Part shown: positions 9,097 to 17,852 of the stretch, piece after piece
How the letters are laid out: each line of letters begins with the position of its first letter
Numbering within the stretch: the stretch's first letter is position 1
Assembly (NCBI RefSeq): GCF_900547205.1
Contig: NZ_URFY01000029.1
Span: 1-58,741, forward strand
Source of the DNA: an uncultured Bacteroides sp.
Lineage (GTDB): Bacteria > Bacteroidota > Bacteroidia > Bacteroidales > Bacteroidaceae
Direction of reading: 5' to 3'
Length of the DNA stretch: 58,741 nucleotides
The notes under the pieces: generated by a model
Database searches by the model: none
Seen by the model: only the letters and a program-made list of their open reading frames with translations
Told to the model about the DNA's origin: nothing
Position numbers and translations under genes: made by a program

Positions 9097-9984
9097 TTAT
9101 TTGTCTATCAATAAATACCTTTTTTCTAATTCATTTTTGTGTGCAAAATACCAATCATACAGCAGTTTAACTGATTCCTCTATAGAGGTAAACTTTAAAT
9201 CAACATACTCATTCCGCAATCGTTGATTATTACCACTATATTCAAGTCCAAATCCTTTTTGTGCAATTTGAATCGGTAAATCCAATTTTCCAGATATGGA
9301 CTGAATCATTAAAGCTAAATCACTTAATGAAACAGATTGATCGGGGGTTATATTGTATGCCCTATGGCTAGGTGTTTCAGATATAAACCAATCTAAAATA
9401 GGCATTAAGTCGTTTATATACAAATAATCAAATTTACGATTTTGCTTAATTGTTATCGGTAAATCAAATAAAACTTTGCAAATAGCATTCGAGATGAACC
9501 GTATTGCATAATCTTCATATTTACCAAAAATACCGAAAACACGCAAATCATAGATATTACGACTATGTTCTATCACCTTTTCACATACATACTTACAAAA
9601 GCCGTGTTCATCAATTGGCATATTATTCTTCCAATCTTCCTCATTAATTTTCGGACGATAATTACGATTATCATAAATTGCCCCGGAACCTATCACTAAC
9701 ATTTTTTCATATTGTTCAGAATAACGTTCCAAGTTAAAGAACATCCGGGTATTTGTGAAAAATAAATTGTTTAAGTTTGTCGCATTTCGATGCCCCGGCT
9801 TTACTGCTGCATGAATCACAATATCCGGATGATGAGAAGCAAAATATTGCGCCACACTTTTTTCATCCGCAACATCAAGTTCTTTGCTTGAAGGTGCTTC
9901 AATCAGATACTTATCATTCAAGTAGCTTTCGAGAATATTCCTTCCAATAAAGCCGCTTCCACCTGTTAATAAAATAGTTTTCAT
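9097..9984 (-). CDS. NAD-dependent epimerase/reductase of the SDR family
   Basis: This 295-residue extended SDR protein has the nucleotide-binding GGSGFIG at 8-14, a Ser in IGSGAIYD and a YxxxK catalytic pair in KYVCEK near residue 135. It is directly downstream of rfbG (one-base overlap), where O-antigen loci encode the final reductase or epimerase of a CDP-3,6-dideoxy sugar (abequose or paratose synthase, or YerF for yersiniose). I infer that it performs the last reduction of the sugar made by RfbF, RfbG and RfbH, possibly after the TPP enzyme has acted. Confidence 0.82.
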   Translation of the reverse strand: MKTILLTGGSGFIGRNILESYLNDKYLIEAPSSKELDVADEKSVAQYFASHHPDIVIHAAVKPGHRNATNLNNLFFTNTRMFFNLERYSEQYEKMLVIGSGAIYDNRNYRPKINEEDWKNNMPIDEHGFCKYVCEKVIEHSRNIYDLRVFGIFGKYEDYAIRFISNAICKVLFDLPITIKQNRKFDYLYINDLMPILDWFISETPSHRAYNITPDQSVSLSDLALMIQSISGKLDLPIQIAQKGFGLEYSGNNQRLRNEYVDLKFTSIEESVKLLYDWYFAHKNELEKRYLLIDK

Positions 9985-11054
9985 TAAGCTATATATTTAC
10001 TAATCTGCTCCACACACAGTTTATAAACACACTCATTTTTATACCGTTTATACCAATCAACAGTCAACTGTACTGTTTGCTCTAGATTTAGCCTAGGTTG
10101 CCACCCTAACCTAAAATACACTTTTGAGATATCTAACATCAACAATTTTGCTTCATGCAAGCTATTTGGGTCGGAACAATCACGGAGTTCACCCTCACCA
10201 TAATATTTCACTACGAGTTCGGCAATATCCCAAACATTTGCTACAGATTCCAATTTAGGACCAAAATTCCATCCCTCGCAATATTCTGCAGGAGCCTCCC
10301 ACATTTTTTTTGCCAGAAGCATATATCCACTTAAAGGCTCTAAAACATGCTGCCAAGGACGAATTGATTTAGGACTCCTAATATCAATAGACTCATTACC
10401 CTCCAGAGCTTTTATACAATCAGGAATTATTCGGTCTTTTGCCCAATCGCCCCCACCAATAACATTACCAGCACGAACACTTGCTATTGATTTTCCATGC
10501 ATATCGTAATGAGCAGGATTAAAGAAAGAACGTCTCCACGAGGATATCGCAAGTTCTGCACACCCCTTTGAAGAAGAATAAGGGTCATAGCCTCCCATCG
10601 GTTCATTTTCGCGATACCCCCACAACTGTTCCGCATTTTCGTAACACTTATCAGTTGTAATCATGACGGCTACTTTTACGCTTTTAGTGATGCGTATAGC
10701 TTCCATAACATAAATCGTACCCATCACGTTCGTTTCATAGGTTTCTACAGGAACTTCATAAGAGTCTCTAACAAGTGGCTGGGCCGCCAAATGAAATACT
10801 ATTTCAGGTTGATAATCCTTAAATATCTTCTTCACCAGTGCTCCATCTCGTATATCTCCACGCAAATCAGTTATTTTATCACCGATTCCGGAAAGGACAA
10901 AATTATCTCTCTCTGTGGCAGGAGCCAATGCCAGTCCGATAACTTCAGCACCTAGTTCGTGAAGCCATATGGAGAGCCAAGAGCCTTTAAAACCTGTGTG
11001 GCCTGTTACCAGAACTCTCTTTCCTCGATAAAAATCATGAAAAATATCGACCAT
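9984..11054 (-). CDS. rfbG: CDP-glucose 4,6-dehydratase
   Basis: This 356-residue SDR enzyme converts CDP-glucose to CDP-4-keto-6-deoxyglucose. Visible features are VLVTGHTGFKGSWLSIWL near 14-31, which is diagnostic for RfbG, then MITTDKCYEN and the catalytic Tyr/Lys in YDPYSSSKG near residues 153-161. Length matches the family. It sits 14 bases after rfbF and overlaps the next gene by one base. Together with RfbF and RfbH it forms the standard route to CDP-3,6-dideoxyhexoses. Confidence 0.95.
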   Translation of the reverse strand: MVDIFHDFYRGKRVLVTGHTGFKGSWLSIWLHELGAEVIGLALAPATERDNFVLSGIGDKITDLRGDIRDGALVKKIFKDYQPEIVFHLAAQPLVRDSYEVPVETYETNVMGTIYVMEAIRITKSVKVAVMITTDKCYENAEQLWGYRENEPMGGYDPYSSSKGCAELAISSWRRSFFNPAHYDMHGKSIASVRAGNVIGGGDWAKDRIIPDCIKALEGNESIDIRSPKSIRPWQHVLEPLSGYMLLAKKMWEAPAEYCEGWNFGPKLESVANVWDIAELVVKYYGEGELRDCSDPNSLHEAKLLMLDISKVYFRLGWQPRLNLEQTVQLTVDWYKRYKNECVYKLCVEQISKYIA

Positions 11055-11068
11055 CTTTATCTATTTAA

Positions 11069-11845
11069 TTACCAAACTTTCCAAGGAGCTTTATTTTTCT
11101 CCCACATTTCATTCAATTCCGAATTGTCTCTTAATGTATCCATTGGTTTCCAAAAGCCACGATGCTTATAAGCGTGCATTTGCCCAAGTTTGGCTATCTC
11201 TTCTAATGGTTTGCCTTCAAAAGAAGTAGTATCTCCACCTTTTATAAAATCCAAAACCTGTGGTTCACAAACAAAGTAACCGGCATTTATCCAATTGCGA
11301 TCACCGTCCGGCTTTTCCATAAAAGATTTCACTTTATTTGTATCCAAATCTATTTCTAATGCTCCAAACTTGCCTCCAGGTTTATAGGCAGTCACAGTAA
11401 GGAGGCAACCGGATTTTTCATGCTCGGCTATAGCATCCGCAATATTTAAATCTGTCACTCCATCGCCATAAGTTAACAAAAAGGGTTCGTTCTTCAAATA
11501 TTTTTCTACCCGTTTTATTCTACCACCGGTCATTGTATTAAGCCCGGTATCTACCATCGTAACACGCCAATTCTCAGAGTGGTTGTCTAAAATCTCGACA
11601 CAATTGTTAGACAAATCGACCGTCATATCACAATTGTGACGAAAATAATTTGCGAAATACTCCTTTATAACATACTGCTTATATCCACAGCAAATAATAA
11701 AGTCATTGATTCCATAATAGCTATAAGTCTTCATTATATGCCATAAAATAGGTTTTCCACCTATTTCGACCATTGGTTTTGGGATTAAATTTGTCGCTTC
11801 ACTCAATCGTGAGCCTAAGCCACCGGCTAAAATGACAGCTTTCAT
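11069..11845 (-). CDS. rfbF: Glucose-1-phosphate cytidylyltransferase
   Basis: This 258-residue nucleotidyltransferase forms CDP-glucose from CTP and glucose-1-phosphate. The N terminus MKAVILAGGLGSRL with IPKPMVEIGGKPIL is the signature of the family, and TYGDGVTDLN near 129 supplies the metal-binding Asp. Size equals the classical RfbF (257 residues). It lies 28 bases after rfbH and 14 before rfbG, so it belongs to the rfbHFG operon. Confidence 0.95.
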   Translation of the reverse strand: MKAVILAGGLGSRLSEATNLIPKPMVEIGGKPILWHIMKTYSYYGINDFIICCGYKQYVIKEYFANYFRHNCDMTVDLSNNCVEILDNHSENWRVTMVDTGLNTMTGGRIKRVEKYLKNEPFLLTYGDGVTDLNIADAIAEHEKSGCLLTVTAYKPGGKFGALEIDLDTNKVKSFMEKPDGDRNWINAGYFVCEPQVLDFIKGGDTTSFEGKPLEEIAKLGQMHAYKHRGFWKPMDTLRDNSELNEMWEKNKAPWKVW

Positions 11846-11873
11846 AATATAATATATTTTGTGTGCTACAATA

Positions 11874-13217
11874 CTAATGAGAATCTACAAACTTCTTAAT
11901 CGTATCTACCATGAACTGTAGCATTTCGGGCTTCATGCCCGGATATACTCCAATCCAGAAGGTGTTATTCATTACAAAGTCGGTATTTACCAACTCGCCC
12001 ACAACACGATAACCCTCACCTGTTTTTCTCATTTCGTCAAAAGCAGGATGCTTCAACAGATTTCCGGCAAAAAGATTGCGAGTCTGAATCTTATTTTTCT
12101 CCAAATACTCGGATAACTCATTGCGAGTGAAACCGGCATCTTCCTTCACTGAAATGAGAAATCCAAACCAGCTTGGATTAGAATTCTTTTCAGCCTCAGG
12201 CAAAATCAATCCTCTTGTTCCTGCCAGTTTTTCTTTTAAGAAGTTGAAATTGTTTCGGCGGGCAGACACTATATGATCTAGTTTTTCTAACTGGGCGCAA
12301 CCTATAGCTGCTTGCATATCTGTCACTTTCAGGTTATAGCCAAAATGGGAGTAAACATACTTATGGTCATATCCAAGAGGTAATTCGCCGTATTGTTTAC
12401 TGAAACGCGATTTACAAGTATTATCTACTCCGCCCATACACCAACAATCACGTCCCCAATCACGGAACGAATTTATCAATCTATGCAATAACGGATCGTT
12501 TGTATAAACAGCTCCTCCTTCTCCCATCGTCATATGGTGGGGGGGATAAAAACTGGAAGTACCAATATGTCCAAAGGTTCCGGCTTTACGGGTTTCACCG
12601 TTTAAAGTATATTCTGTTCCTAATGCATCACAATTATCTTCTACTAACCAAAGATTGTGTGCATCGCAAAATTCCTTAACTGCCTCCAAATTAAAAGCAT
12701 TTCCTAAGGAGTGGGCAATCATTACTGCCTTGGTCTTTTCTGAATAGGCTGATTCAAGTTGAGTAATATCAATATTGTATTCAGGAATAGTAATATCTAC
12801 AAATACAGGAACAGCACCATATTGTATACAAGGAGTAACTGTAGTGGGGAATCCACAAGCGACTGTTATTACTTCATCTCCTCTTTTTATACGGCGCTCT
12901 CCAAGTTCGGGAGAAGTGAGTGCCATAAATGCCAACAGATTGGCAGATGAACCGGAATTAGTTAATGAACAATATTTTATGCCCAACCAATCGGCCAGTC
13001 TTTTTTCGAAGCGGTGAGCCCACGGACCCGCAGTCAACCAAAAGTCCAAGGAGGAGTCTACTAAATTAACAAGTTCTTCTTCTCCAAAATAACGTCCACC
13101 GTAGTTTATAAATGTTTTACCGGAAACAAATTCCTTAGTCTGCCCGAAAGCCGATGCATAGTACTCTTTCACAAGTGAAAGTATCTGCTCTTTCAAAATA
13201 TTCCCATTTTGTTCCAT
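11874..13217 (-). CDS. rfbH: CDP-4-keto-6-deoxyglucose 3-dehydrase, E1-type
   Basis: This 447-residue PMP- and [2Fe-2S]-dependent dehydrase removes the 3-hydroxyl in CDP-3,6-dideoxyhexose synthesis. The usual PLP lysine is replaced by His in YPPHHMTMGEGG, the hallmark of E1/ColD-type enzymes. The iron-sulfur ligands are present: a Cys in EDNCDALG, then DCWCMGGVDNTC (C-x-C-x7-C). Family members need a separate reductase (RfbI/DdhD), which I do not see in the window. It is the first gene of the minus-strand operon, behind a TACCTTTG promoter box. Confidence 0.95.
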   Translation of the reverse strand: MEQNGNILKEQILSLVKEYYASAFGQTKEFVSGKTFINYGGRYFGEEELVNLVDSSLDFWLTAGPWAHRFEKRLADWLGIKYCSLTNSGSSANLLAFMALTSPELGERRIKRGDEVITVACGFPTTVTPCIQYGAVPVFVDITIPEYNIDITQLESAYSEKTKAVMIAHSLGNAFNLEAVKEFCDAHNLWLVEDNCDALGTEYTLNGETRKAGTFGHIGTSSFYPPHHMTMGEGGAVYTNDPLLHRLINSFRDWGRDCWCMGGVDNTCKSRFSKQYGELPLGYDHKYVYSHFGYNLKVTDMQAAIGCAQLEKLDHIVSARRNNFNFLKEKLAGTRGLILPEAEKNSNPSWFGFLISVKEDAGFTRNELSEYLEKNKIQTRNLFAGNLLKHPAFDEMRKTGEGYRVVGELVNTDFVMNNTFWIGVYPGMKPEMLQFMVDTIKKFVDSH

Positions 13218-13288
13218 AATCAGTTTTTTCCTTATTCCTCGTTATCAAAAGTCATCAATAGAATTATCAAGACTTAATATTAAATGCG

Positions 13289-13296
13289 CAAAGGTA
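13289..13296 (-). promoter_or_regulatory. -7 box upstream of rfbH
   Basis: The minus strand carries TACCTTTG, an exact TAnnTTTG match, about 72 bases before the rfbH start. No clear TTTG -33 element is seen. It probably drives rfbH through the membrane-protein genes, down to the gap at 3845-4037. Confidence 0.55.
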
Positions 13297-13354
13297 CTAA
13301 ATACTGCGTGATTTTCACCTCTTTTAAATAAAAAAGAAATTATGCCCCTCAGAT

Positions 13355-14386
13355 TTAGTCTTTTAGTGCGTCTATAGCCTTAGATACTGCACTCGTAAAA
13401 TAGTTGCCTTTTGCAAGTTTCCGACTAATTTCGACTACGTTTTTCTGCATTTCAGCATATTGCTGTAGTGTCAATTCCGACAAGATGACATCTAATTCTT
13501 CTAACGAATCAACACATATACCTATCTTATGTTTACTGACAAAGGATGCCAAAGCTGCTTTACTCCATATAATAACAGGCAATTCGCAGCGGATGTATAA
13601 AGACGTTTTATGAGGATTATTGTACTGAAGATATTCTCCCCAATCGCCTGCGCATGAGGAAATAGTTGGTCCATCCCATACCAGACCGAAATCACCCTGC
13701 GCAGCAGCAATCAAATCATCCGATTTGACAAATCCCATATAAGTGAAATGTTCCTTTCCCTTCGCTTTATCAAACTCGAAACCTGCTCCATATAGATTAA
13801 AACGACATGAAGAACCGGCATAAGTGCCAATTTCATACAAGAAAGCATTTTTGCGCGGGTGTAATCCACCGGCATATAGGATTCGAAATGGTTTTTCTAC
13901 TTTTGAAGAGATTGCCGCAACCGAAGTAGAGAGATAATCGAAAATTTCGAGTGTGCCTAGCTTTGACTTGCTTCCATGCTCTACGAGCCAATTCTTCATT
14001 TTTTCATTGTGGGCAATCACATAATCGGAATGGTTCAGACGGTTAATTTCATGTTCGATAGTTAGTTTTCGTCTCCGAAAACTTCCTAAATCATGAATAA
14101 CCGTTACGACTTTGGCTCCTCTGAGATGTGCCATATTACAAATAAATACATAATATTTCTTTAGCGGATACTGCAACACCAAAACATCCCCTCTGCGCAA
14201 ACAGAAAGGGGCTTTTATCACTCCGAAAAGAGTAATGACAAATGCCAATATCTTGTTGGAGTAAGTAGTTTGTTTTAAACCCACATTCTTAAAAGACATA
14301 TTGGACATGATCTGCTCAATATCGGTTTTTGCCTTATTTCCCGCACTAGAAAGCCCTCTGTAATTTCGTGACAAATAACAATTCAT
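13355..14386 (-). CDS. Galactofuranosyltransferase-like glycosyltransferase
   Basis: This 343-residue protein resembles bacterial galactofuranosyltransferases of the WbbI type. It opens MNCYLSRNYRGLSSAGNKAK, has GDVLVLQYPLKKYY near 84-97, VTVIHDLGSFRR near 113-124 and ILYAGGLHPRKNAF in the C-terminal half. It overlaps the upstream glf gene by 4 bases (ATGA), so the enzyme making UDP-Galf and the transferase using it are translationally coupled. The acceptor is probably the LPS/LOS glycan. Known Bacteroides LPS contains Galf in at least one species (from memory). Confidence 0.85.
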   Translation of the reverse strand: MNCYLSRNYRGLSSAGNKAKTDIEQIMSNMSFKNVGLKQTTYSNKILAFVITLFGVIKAPFCLRRGDVLVLQYPLKKYYVFICNMAHLRGAKVVTVIHDLGSFRRRKLTIEHEINRLNHSDYVIAHNEKMKNWLVEHGSKSKLGTLEIFDYLSTSVAAISSKVEKPFRILYAGGLHPRKNAFLYEIGTYAGSSCRFNLYGAGFEFDKAKGKEHFTYMGFVKSDDLIAAAQGDFGLVWDGPTISSCAGDWGEYLQYNNPHKTSLYIRCELPVIIWSKAALASFVSKHKIGICVDSLEELDVILSELTLQQYAEMQKNVVEISRKLAKGNYFTSAVSKAIDALKD

Positions 14387-15510
14387 ATTACTTTTTTTCT
14401 AGATTCTATTTCTTTTTCTACTAAGTTTAATGCTGCTTCCACTGTATCGTCCATATCCAGATAAGCATATTTGCCTAAACGCCCTCCAAATAAGAGATTG
14501 TTTTCCTGAGTACTCAACTCTTGATATCTACGATATAATTTCGTGTTTATTTCATCATTCACCGGATAATAGGGCTCTTTCCCAAGTTCAAATGAATCAG
14601 GATATTCATAAGTTACCACTGTTGTAGGTTGTGTGCCATATTCAAAATGCTTATGCTCAATTATCCTTGTATAAGGAACTTCCCGTTCGCAATAGTTAAT
14701 TACTGCATTGCCTTGAAAGTTATCCGTATCTAAGCGGTGATGCTCAAAGCGTAAACTACGATATTCCAAATGTCCGAAACAGTAATCGTAATATTCGTCA
14801 ATACAACCTGTAAACAATGTTTTATCTGCAATGCCTTCAAATTCATTTCTATGCGCAAAGTAGTCCACATTTAAACGAACATCAATCCCCTCCAACAAAG
14901 AATTTATAAGAACATTGTATCCTCCATAAGGAATGCCTTGATAGGTATCATTAAAGTAATTATTATCATATACAAAACGGAAAGGAATCCTCTTAATGAT
15001 AAAAGCCGGAAGTTCGTTAGCCGGACGTCCCCATTGTTTTTCAGTATATCCTTTTATCAGGCTAAAGTATATATCTCTCCCACATAGCTTTAGAGCTTGT
15101 TCTTCCAGATTTTGAGGTTCTATTATATTATCAAACTCTCCACGTTGCTCTGCTATTTTTGCCTGTGCTTCAGCCGGGGTTTTAACTCCCCACAATTGGG
15201 AAAAGGTATTCATATTAAAAGGCAAATTATAAAGTTTACCTTCAAAACAGGCTAAAGGAGAATTAGTATAGCGGTTGAATGTTACAAAACGATTTACAAA
15301 TTGCCATACTTTCAGATTATCAGTATGAAAAATATGAGCACCATATCTATGAACGCGTATGTTGTCGATATCTTCACAGTAAATATTGCCACCTCTATGC
15401 GGACGCTTATCAATCACCAAGCAAGAATATCCCGCCTGATGCATCTGATTAGCAAAGACTGCTCCATATAAGCCAGCGCCTACAATTAAATAGTCATATT
15501 TCCTCTTCAT
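14383..15510 (-). CDS. glf: UDP-galactopyranose mutase
   Basis: This 375-residue flavoenzyme interconverts UDP-galactopyranose and UDP-galactofuranose. Diagnostic segments are IVGAGLYGAVFANQM (9-23), the YGAHIFHTDNLKVW motif near 56-69, KQWGRPANELPAFIIKRIP, YTRIIEHKHF and the C-terminal FGGRLGKYAYLDMDDTV. Length matches the bacterial family. It shares an operon with the Galf transferase and has its own TATCTTTG promoter box at 15538-15545, facing a divergent promoter. Confidence 0.96.
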   Translation of the reverse strand: MKRKYDYLIVGAGLYGAVFANQMHQAGYSCLVIDKRPHRGGNIYCEDIDNIRVHRYGAHIFHTDNLKVWQFVNRFVTFNRYTNSPLACFEGKLYNLPFNMNTFSQLWGVKTPAEAQAKIAEQRGEFDNIIEPQNLEEQALKLCGRDIYFSLIKGYTEKQWGRPANELPAFIIKRIPFRFVYDNNYFNDTYQGIPYGGYNVLINSLLEGIDVRLNVDYFAHRNEFEGIADKTLFTGCIDEYYDYCFGHLEYRSLRFEHHRLDTDNFQGNAVINYCEREVPYTRIIEHKHFEYGTQPTTVVTYEYPDSFELGKEPYYPVNDEINTKLYRRYQELSTQENNLLFGGRLGKYAYLDMDDTVEAALNLVEKEIESRKKVI

Positions 15511-15537
15511 AGGTTACCTCAACTTCTAATAATTAGG

Positions 15538-15596
15538 CAAAGATATGTAAAATCCCCCTAGTAACAGTGGGGATTTTGTTATTTTTATTACATTTG
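15538..15596. promoter_or_regulatory. Divergent promoter pair with a central dyad
   Basis: A minus-strand -7 box TATCTTTG (15545-15538) faces glf, and a plus-strand -7 box TACATTTG (15589-15596) faces the GT4 gene. Between them lies a perfect 9-bp inverted repeat, AAAATCCCC (15549-15557) and GGGGATTTT (15569-15577), over the region where both -33 elements should be. It could be an operator or a structural element. No gene ends here, so a simple terminator role is unlikely. Confidence 0.5.
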
Positions 15597-15622
15597 TCCT
15601 ATCATTAAATGAGTCTGTAGAC

Positions 15623-16756
15623 ATGAAAATAGGATTTGACGGTAAACGAGCTGTACAAAACAATACAGGATTAGGAAACTATAGCCGCTTCATAATTGAT
15701 ATATTAAGCCAATATTATCAAGAGAATCAATACATTATTTATGCTCCAAAACCAAAAGAGAATAAGGCGCTGACTTCCATTCTTCAAAAGAAGAACACTA
15801 AAATGATGTATCCTGTATCTTGTTTTTGGAAGAAATGCAGTTCGTTATGGAGACTTTGGGGAATCAACAAGCAGATTAAGCAAGAACAACTCACTCTTTT
15901 TCACGGGCTTAGCAATGAGTTACCGTTATCTTTAAAAAAAAGGGAAACCAAAAGCGTAGTAACCATACATGACTTAATCTTTATACGTTATCCACAGTTT
16001 TACAAATGGATTGACAGACACATATATACTTATAAATTCAAAAAGGCATGCGAAAACAGCGACCGCATTATCGCTATCAGCGAGATGACGAAACGGGACA
16101 TCATCGATTATTTTGGGATAGACAAGCATAAAATAGATGTTGTTTATCAAAGTTGCCACCCTATTTTTGAACAGCAAACGAGCAGCGTGCAAAGAAACGA
16201 GATTCGAGAAAAATACACACTTCCGGACAAATATATTCTAAACGTAGGAAGCATAGAAAGCCGAAAAAACCTTCTTTTAATCGTTAAAGCACTGAAGCAT
16301 ATCCCTGAGGATGTGTCTCTAATTGCTATCGGGAAAAGAACTAAGTACACCAACGATATTGAAGAATACATTAACAAACACCAACTTAATGATAGGGTAC
16401 ACTTACTGCACAACATCCCTTTTCAGGAACTTCCCGTTTTTTATCAATTAGCAAAATTGTTTGTTTACCCCTCCTTTTTTGAAGGTTTCGGCATTCCCAT
16501 CATTGAAGCCATGCACTCTAATATTCCGGTTATTGCCGCCACAGGCTCTTGCTTGGAAGAAGCCGGGGGGCCTGATTCTATTTATATCAATCCGAATGAT
16601 GAAATTGAGCTAGCCATAAACATCAACAAAATACTTACTTCGCCCAAGCTAGCCGATGAGATGGCAGCTAAAGGGAAAGAGTACATAAAACGATTTTCAG
16701 ACAAAAAGATAGCTCAAGATATCATGGAAGTGTATCAAAAAGTATTATCTACCTGA
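15623..16756 (+). CDS. Family 4 glycosyltransferase
   Basis: This 377-residue GT-B retaining transferase has an N-terminal GLGNYSRFI near 16-24, VTIHDLIFIRYP near 112-123 and the C-terminal donor site FFEGFGIPIIEAMHSNIPVI near 287-306, which holds the E-x7-E pair of GT4 enzymes. NVGSIESRKN near 213 marks the linker. No membrane segment is seen. It is a single plus-strand gene between glf and the deacetylase, and its 3' end overlaps the convergent deacetylase gene by 8 bases. Donor and acceptor are unknown. Confidence 0.9.
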   Translation: MKIGFDGKRAVQNNTGLGNYSRFIIDILSQYYQENQYIIYAPKPKENKALTSILQKKNTKMMYPVSCFWKKCSSLWRLWGINKQIKQEQLTLFHGLSNELPLSLKKRETKSVVTIHDLIFIRYPQFYKWIDRHIYTYKFKKACENSDRIIAISEMTKRDIIDYFGIDKHKIDVVYQSCHPIFEQQTSSVQRNEIREKYTLPDKYILNVGSIESRKNLLLIVKALKHIPEDVSLIAIGKRTKYTNDIEEYINKHQLNDRVHLLHNIPFQELPVFYQLAKLFVYPSFFEGFGIPIIEAMHSNIPVIAATGSCLEEAGGPDSIYINPNDEIELAININKILTSPKLADEMAAKGKEYIKRFSDKKIAQDIMEVYQKVLST

Positions 16757-17747
16757 GGGGTTTTATAGCCAACTCCACTTTAAAGTCCAACGGTTCAAAG
16801 CGTGCCGCACAACGAGGTAAAAGAAATGGGTCGGCATTTTTCCGTAAGCGTTTATTGATGGTAGTAAAAGCAAGTTTATATCCGGCCTCCCGAACTACAG
16901 TATGAGCAAATTCGCTTATATCACCTTGTTTAAGATTACCGTTTGGAAAAGCCAAATAGGTACATTCACAGCCTAATTTTTGTTGCAAGATTCGTTTGCT
17001 ATCAAAAATTTGCCTATGTGTTTCTTCCTTCGTTTGTGAAGAGTTACATATAAAATGATCAAGACAATGAGATCCTATAATACAATCATAGTTCTGCTTA
17101 AGTTCTATTAGTTCGTTCCAATTCATCGGAACATCAGAAGAATATCTACTATAAAGTTCATCCAAACAATCACTCGAAAGGTTAGATTCCAATTGTGAAC
17201 AAATCATATTCACTGTATCAATATCAGAATGCTTCAATGCTATATTTATTCTTTCCATAATTGCTAGCCTATCGATATCTGATGCTAAATCACAGTCAAT
17301 ATCTAAACATTCAACCTTAATGTGAGTAAGCTTTGCCCTATGCAGAATCACTCTATTAATAAATGTAGGGAAAAGTCTGCCTTTTTCACAATGGTCTACA
17401 GACACGAATACCGTAAAAGGCAAAGATAAAGAAGAAAGGATGGGAGCAGCAACAGTCAGGTTGTTTCGATATCCATCATCAAAAGTGATAACAATCTCTC
17501 TCCCACTGAATCGTGACGAAATAAATCTTTCGTAGTATTCATCCATTGAAATCACTTCATAATGATTCTTCAAGTATTGCATTTCAGTTTCAAATACATC
17601 CGGTTGCAAATGCAATGTCTGTACTGATATGTCAAATACCTCATCAACTCCATGATAAAATAGCACTCTTGGAGTACTGTTTAATGTCCGACATAATCCA
17701 AGCGTTCCAGACCCAACCATTAATTTCTTTAAAAAAGAATGCCTCAT
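16749..17747 (-). CDS. Polysaccharide deacetylase (NodB) family protein
   Basis: This 332-residue carbohydrate esterase 4-like protein has the NodB motif ITFDDGYRNN near 94-103 with the catalytic Asp and metal Asp. IGSHCLDHF near 217 gives the two His metal ligands. An N-terminal LFYHGVDEVF fits the family. There is no clear signal peptide, so it may act in the cytoplasm on lipid-linked glycan, removing N- or O-acetyl groups from an amino sugar. A TAGCTTTG promoter box lies 22 bases upstream (17769-17776). Confidence 0.85.
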   Translation of the reverse strand: MRHSFLKKLMVGSGTLGLCRTLNSTPRVLFYHGVDEVFDISVQTLHLQPDVFETEMQYLKNHYEVISMDEYYERFISSRFSGREIVITFDDGYRNNLTVAAPILSSLSLPFTVFVSVDHCEKGRLFPTFINRVILHRAKLTHIKVECLDIDCDLASDIDRLAIMERINIALKHSDIDTVNMICSQLESNLSSDCLDELYSRYSSDVPMNWNELIELKQNYDCIIGSHCLDHFICNSSQTKEETHRQIFDSKRILQQKLGCECTYLAFPNGNLKQGDISEFAHTVVREAGYKLAFTTINKRLRKNADPFLLPRCAARFEPLDFKVELAIKPLR

Positions 17748-17768
17748 ACATATATTTTATAGAAAGGG

Positions 17769-17827
17769 CAAAGCTATATAAAGTTTTTAAAAGAAGCAAT
17801 TAATAGCCAAGAAAAGTATTATCTTTG
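17769..17827. promoter_or_regulatory. Divergent promoter pair, deacetylase and epimerase
   Basis: The minus-strand box TAGCTTTG (17776-17769) precedes the deacetylase gene by 22 bases. The plus-strand box TATCTTTG (17820-17827) precedes the epimerase gene by 25 bases. Both match TAnnTTTG exactly. The two boxes are 51 bases apart, the same as in the glf/GT4 pair. Confidence 0.6.
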
Positions 17828-17852
17828 CCCAAACTTAGAATATTCAAAAGTA

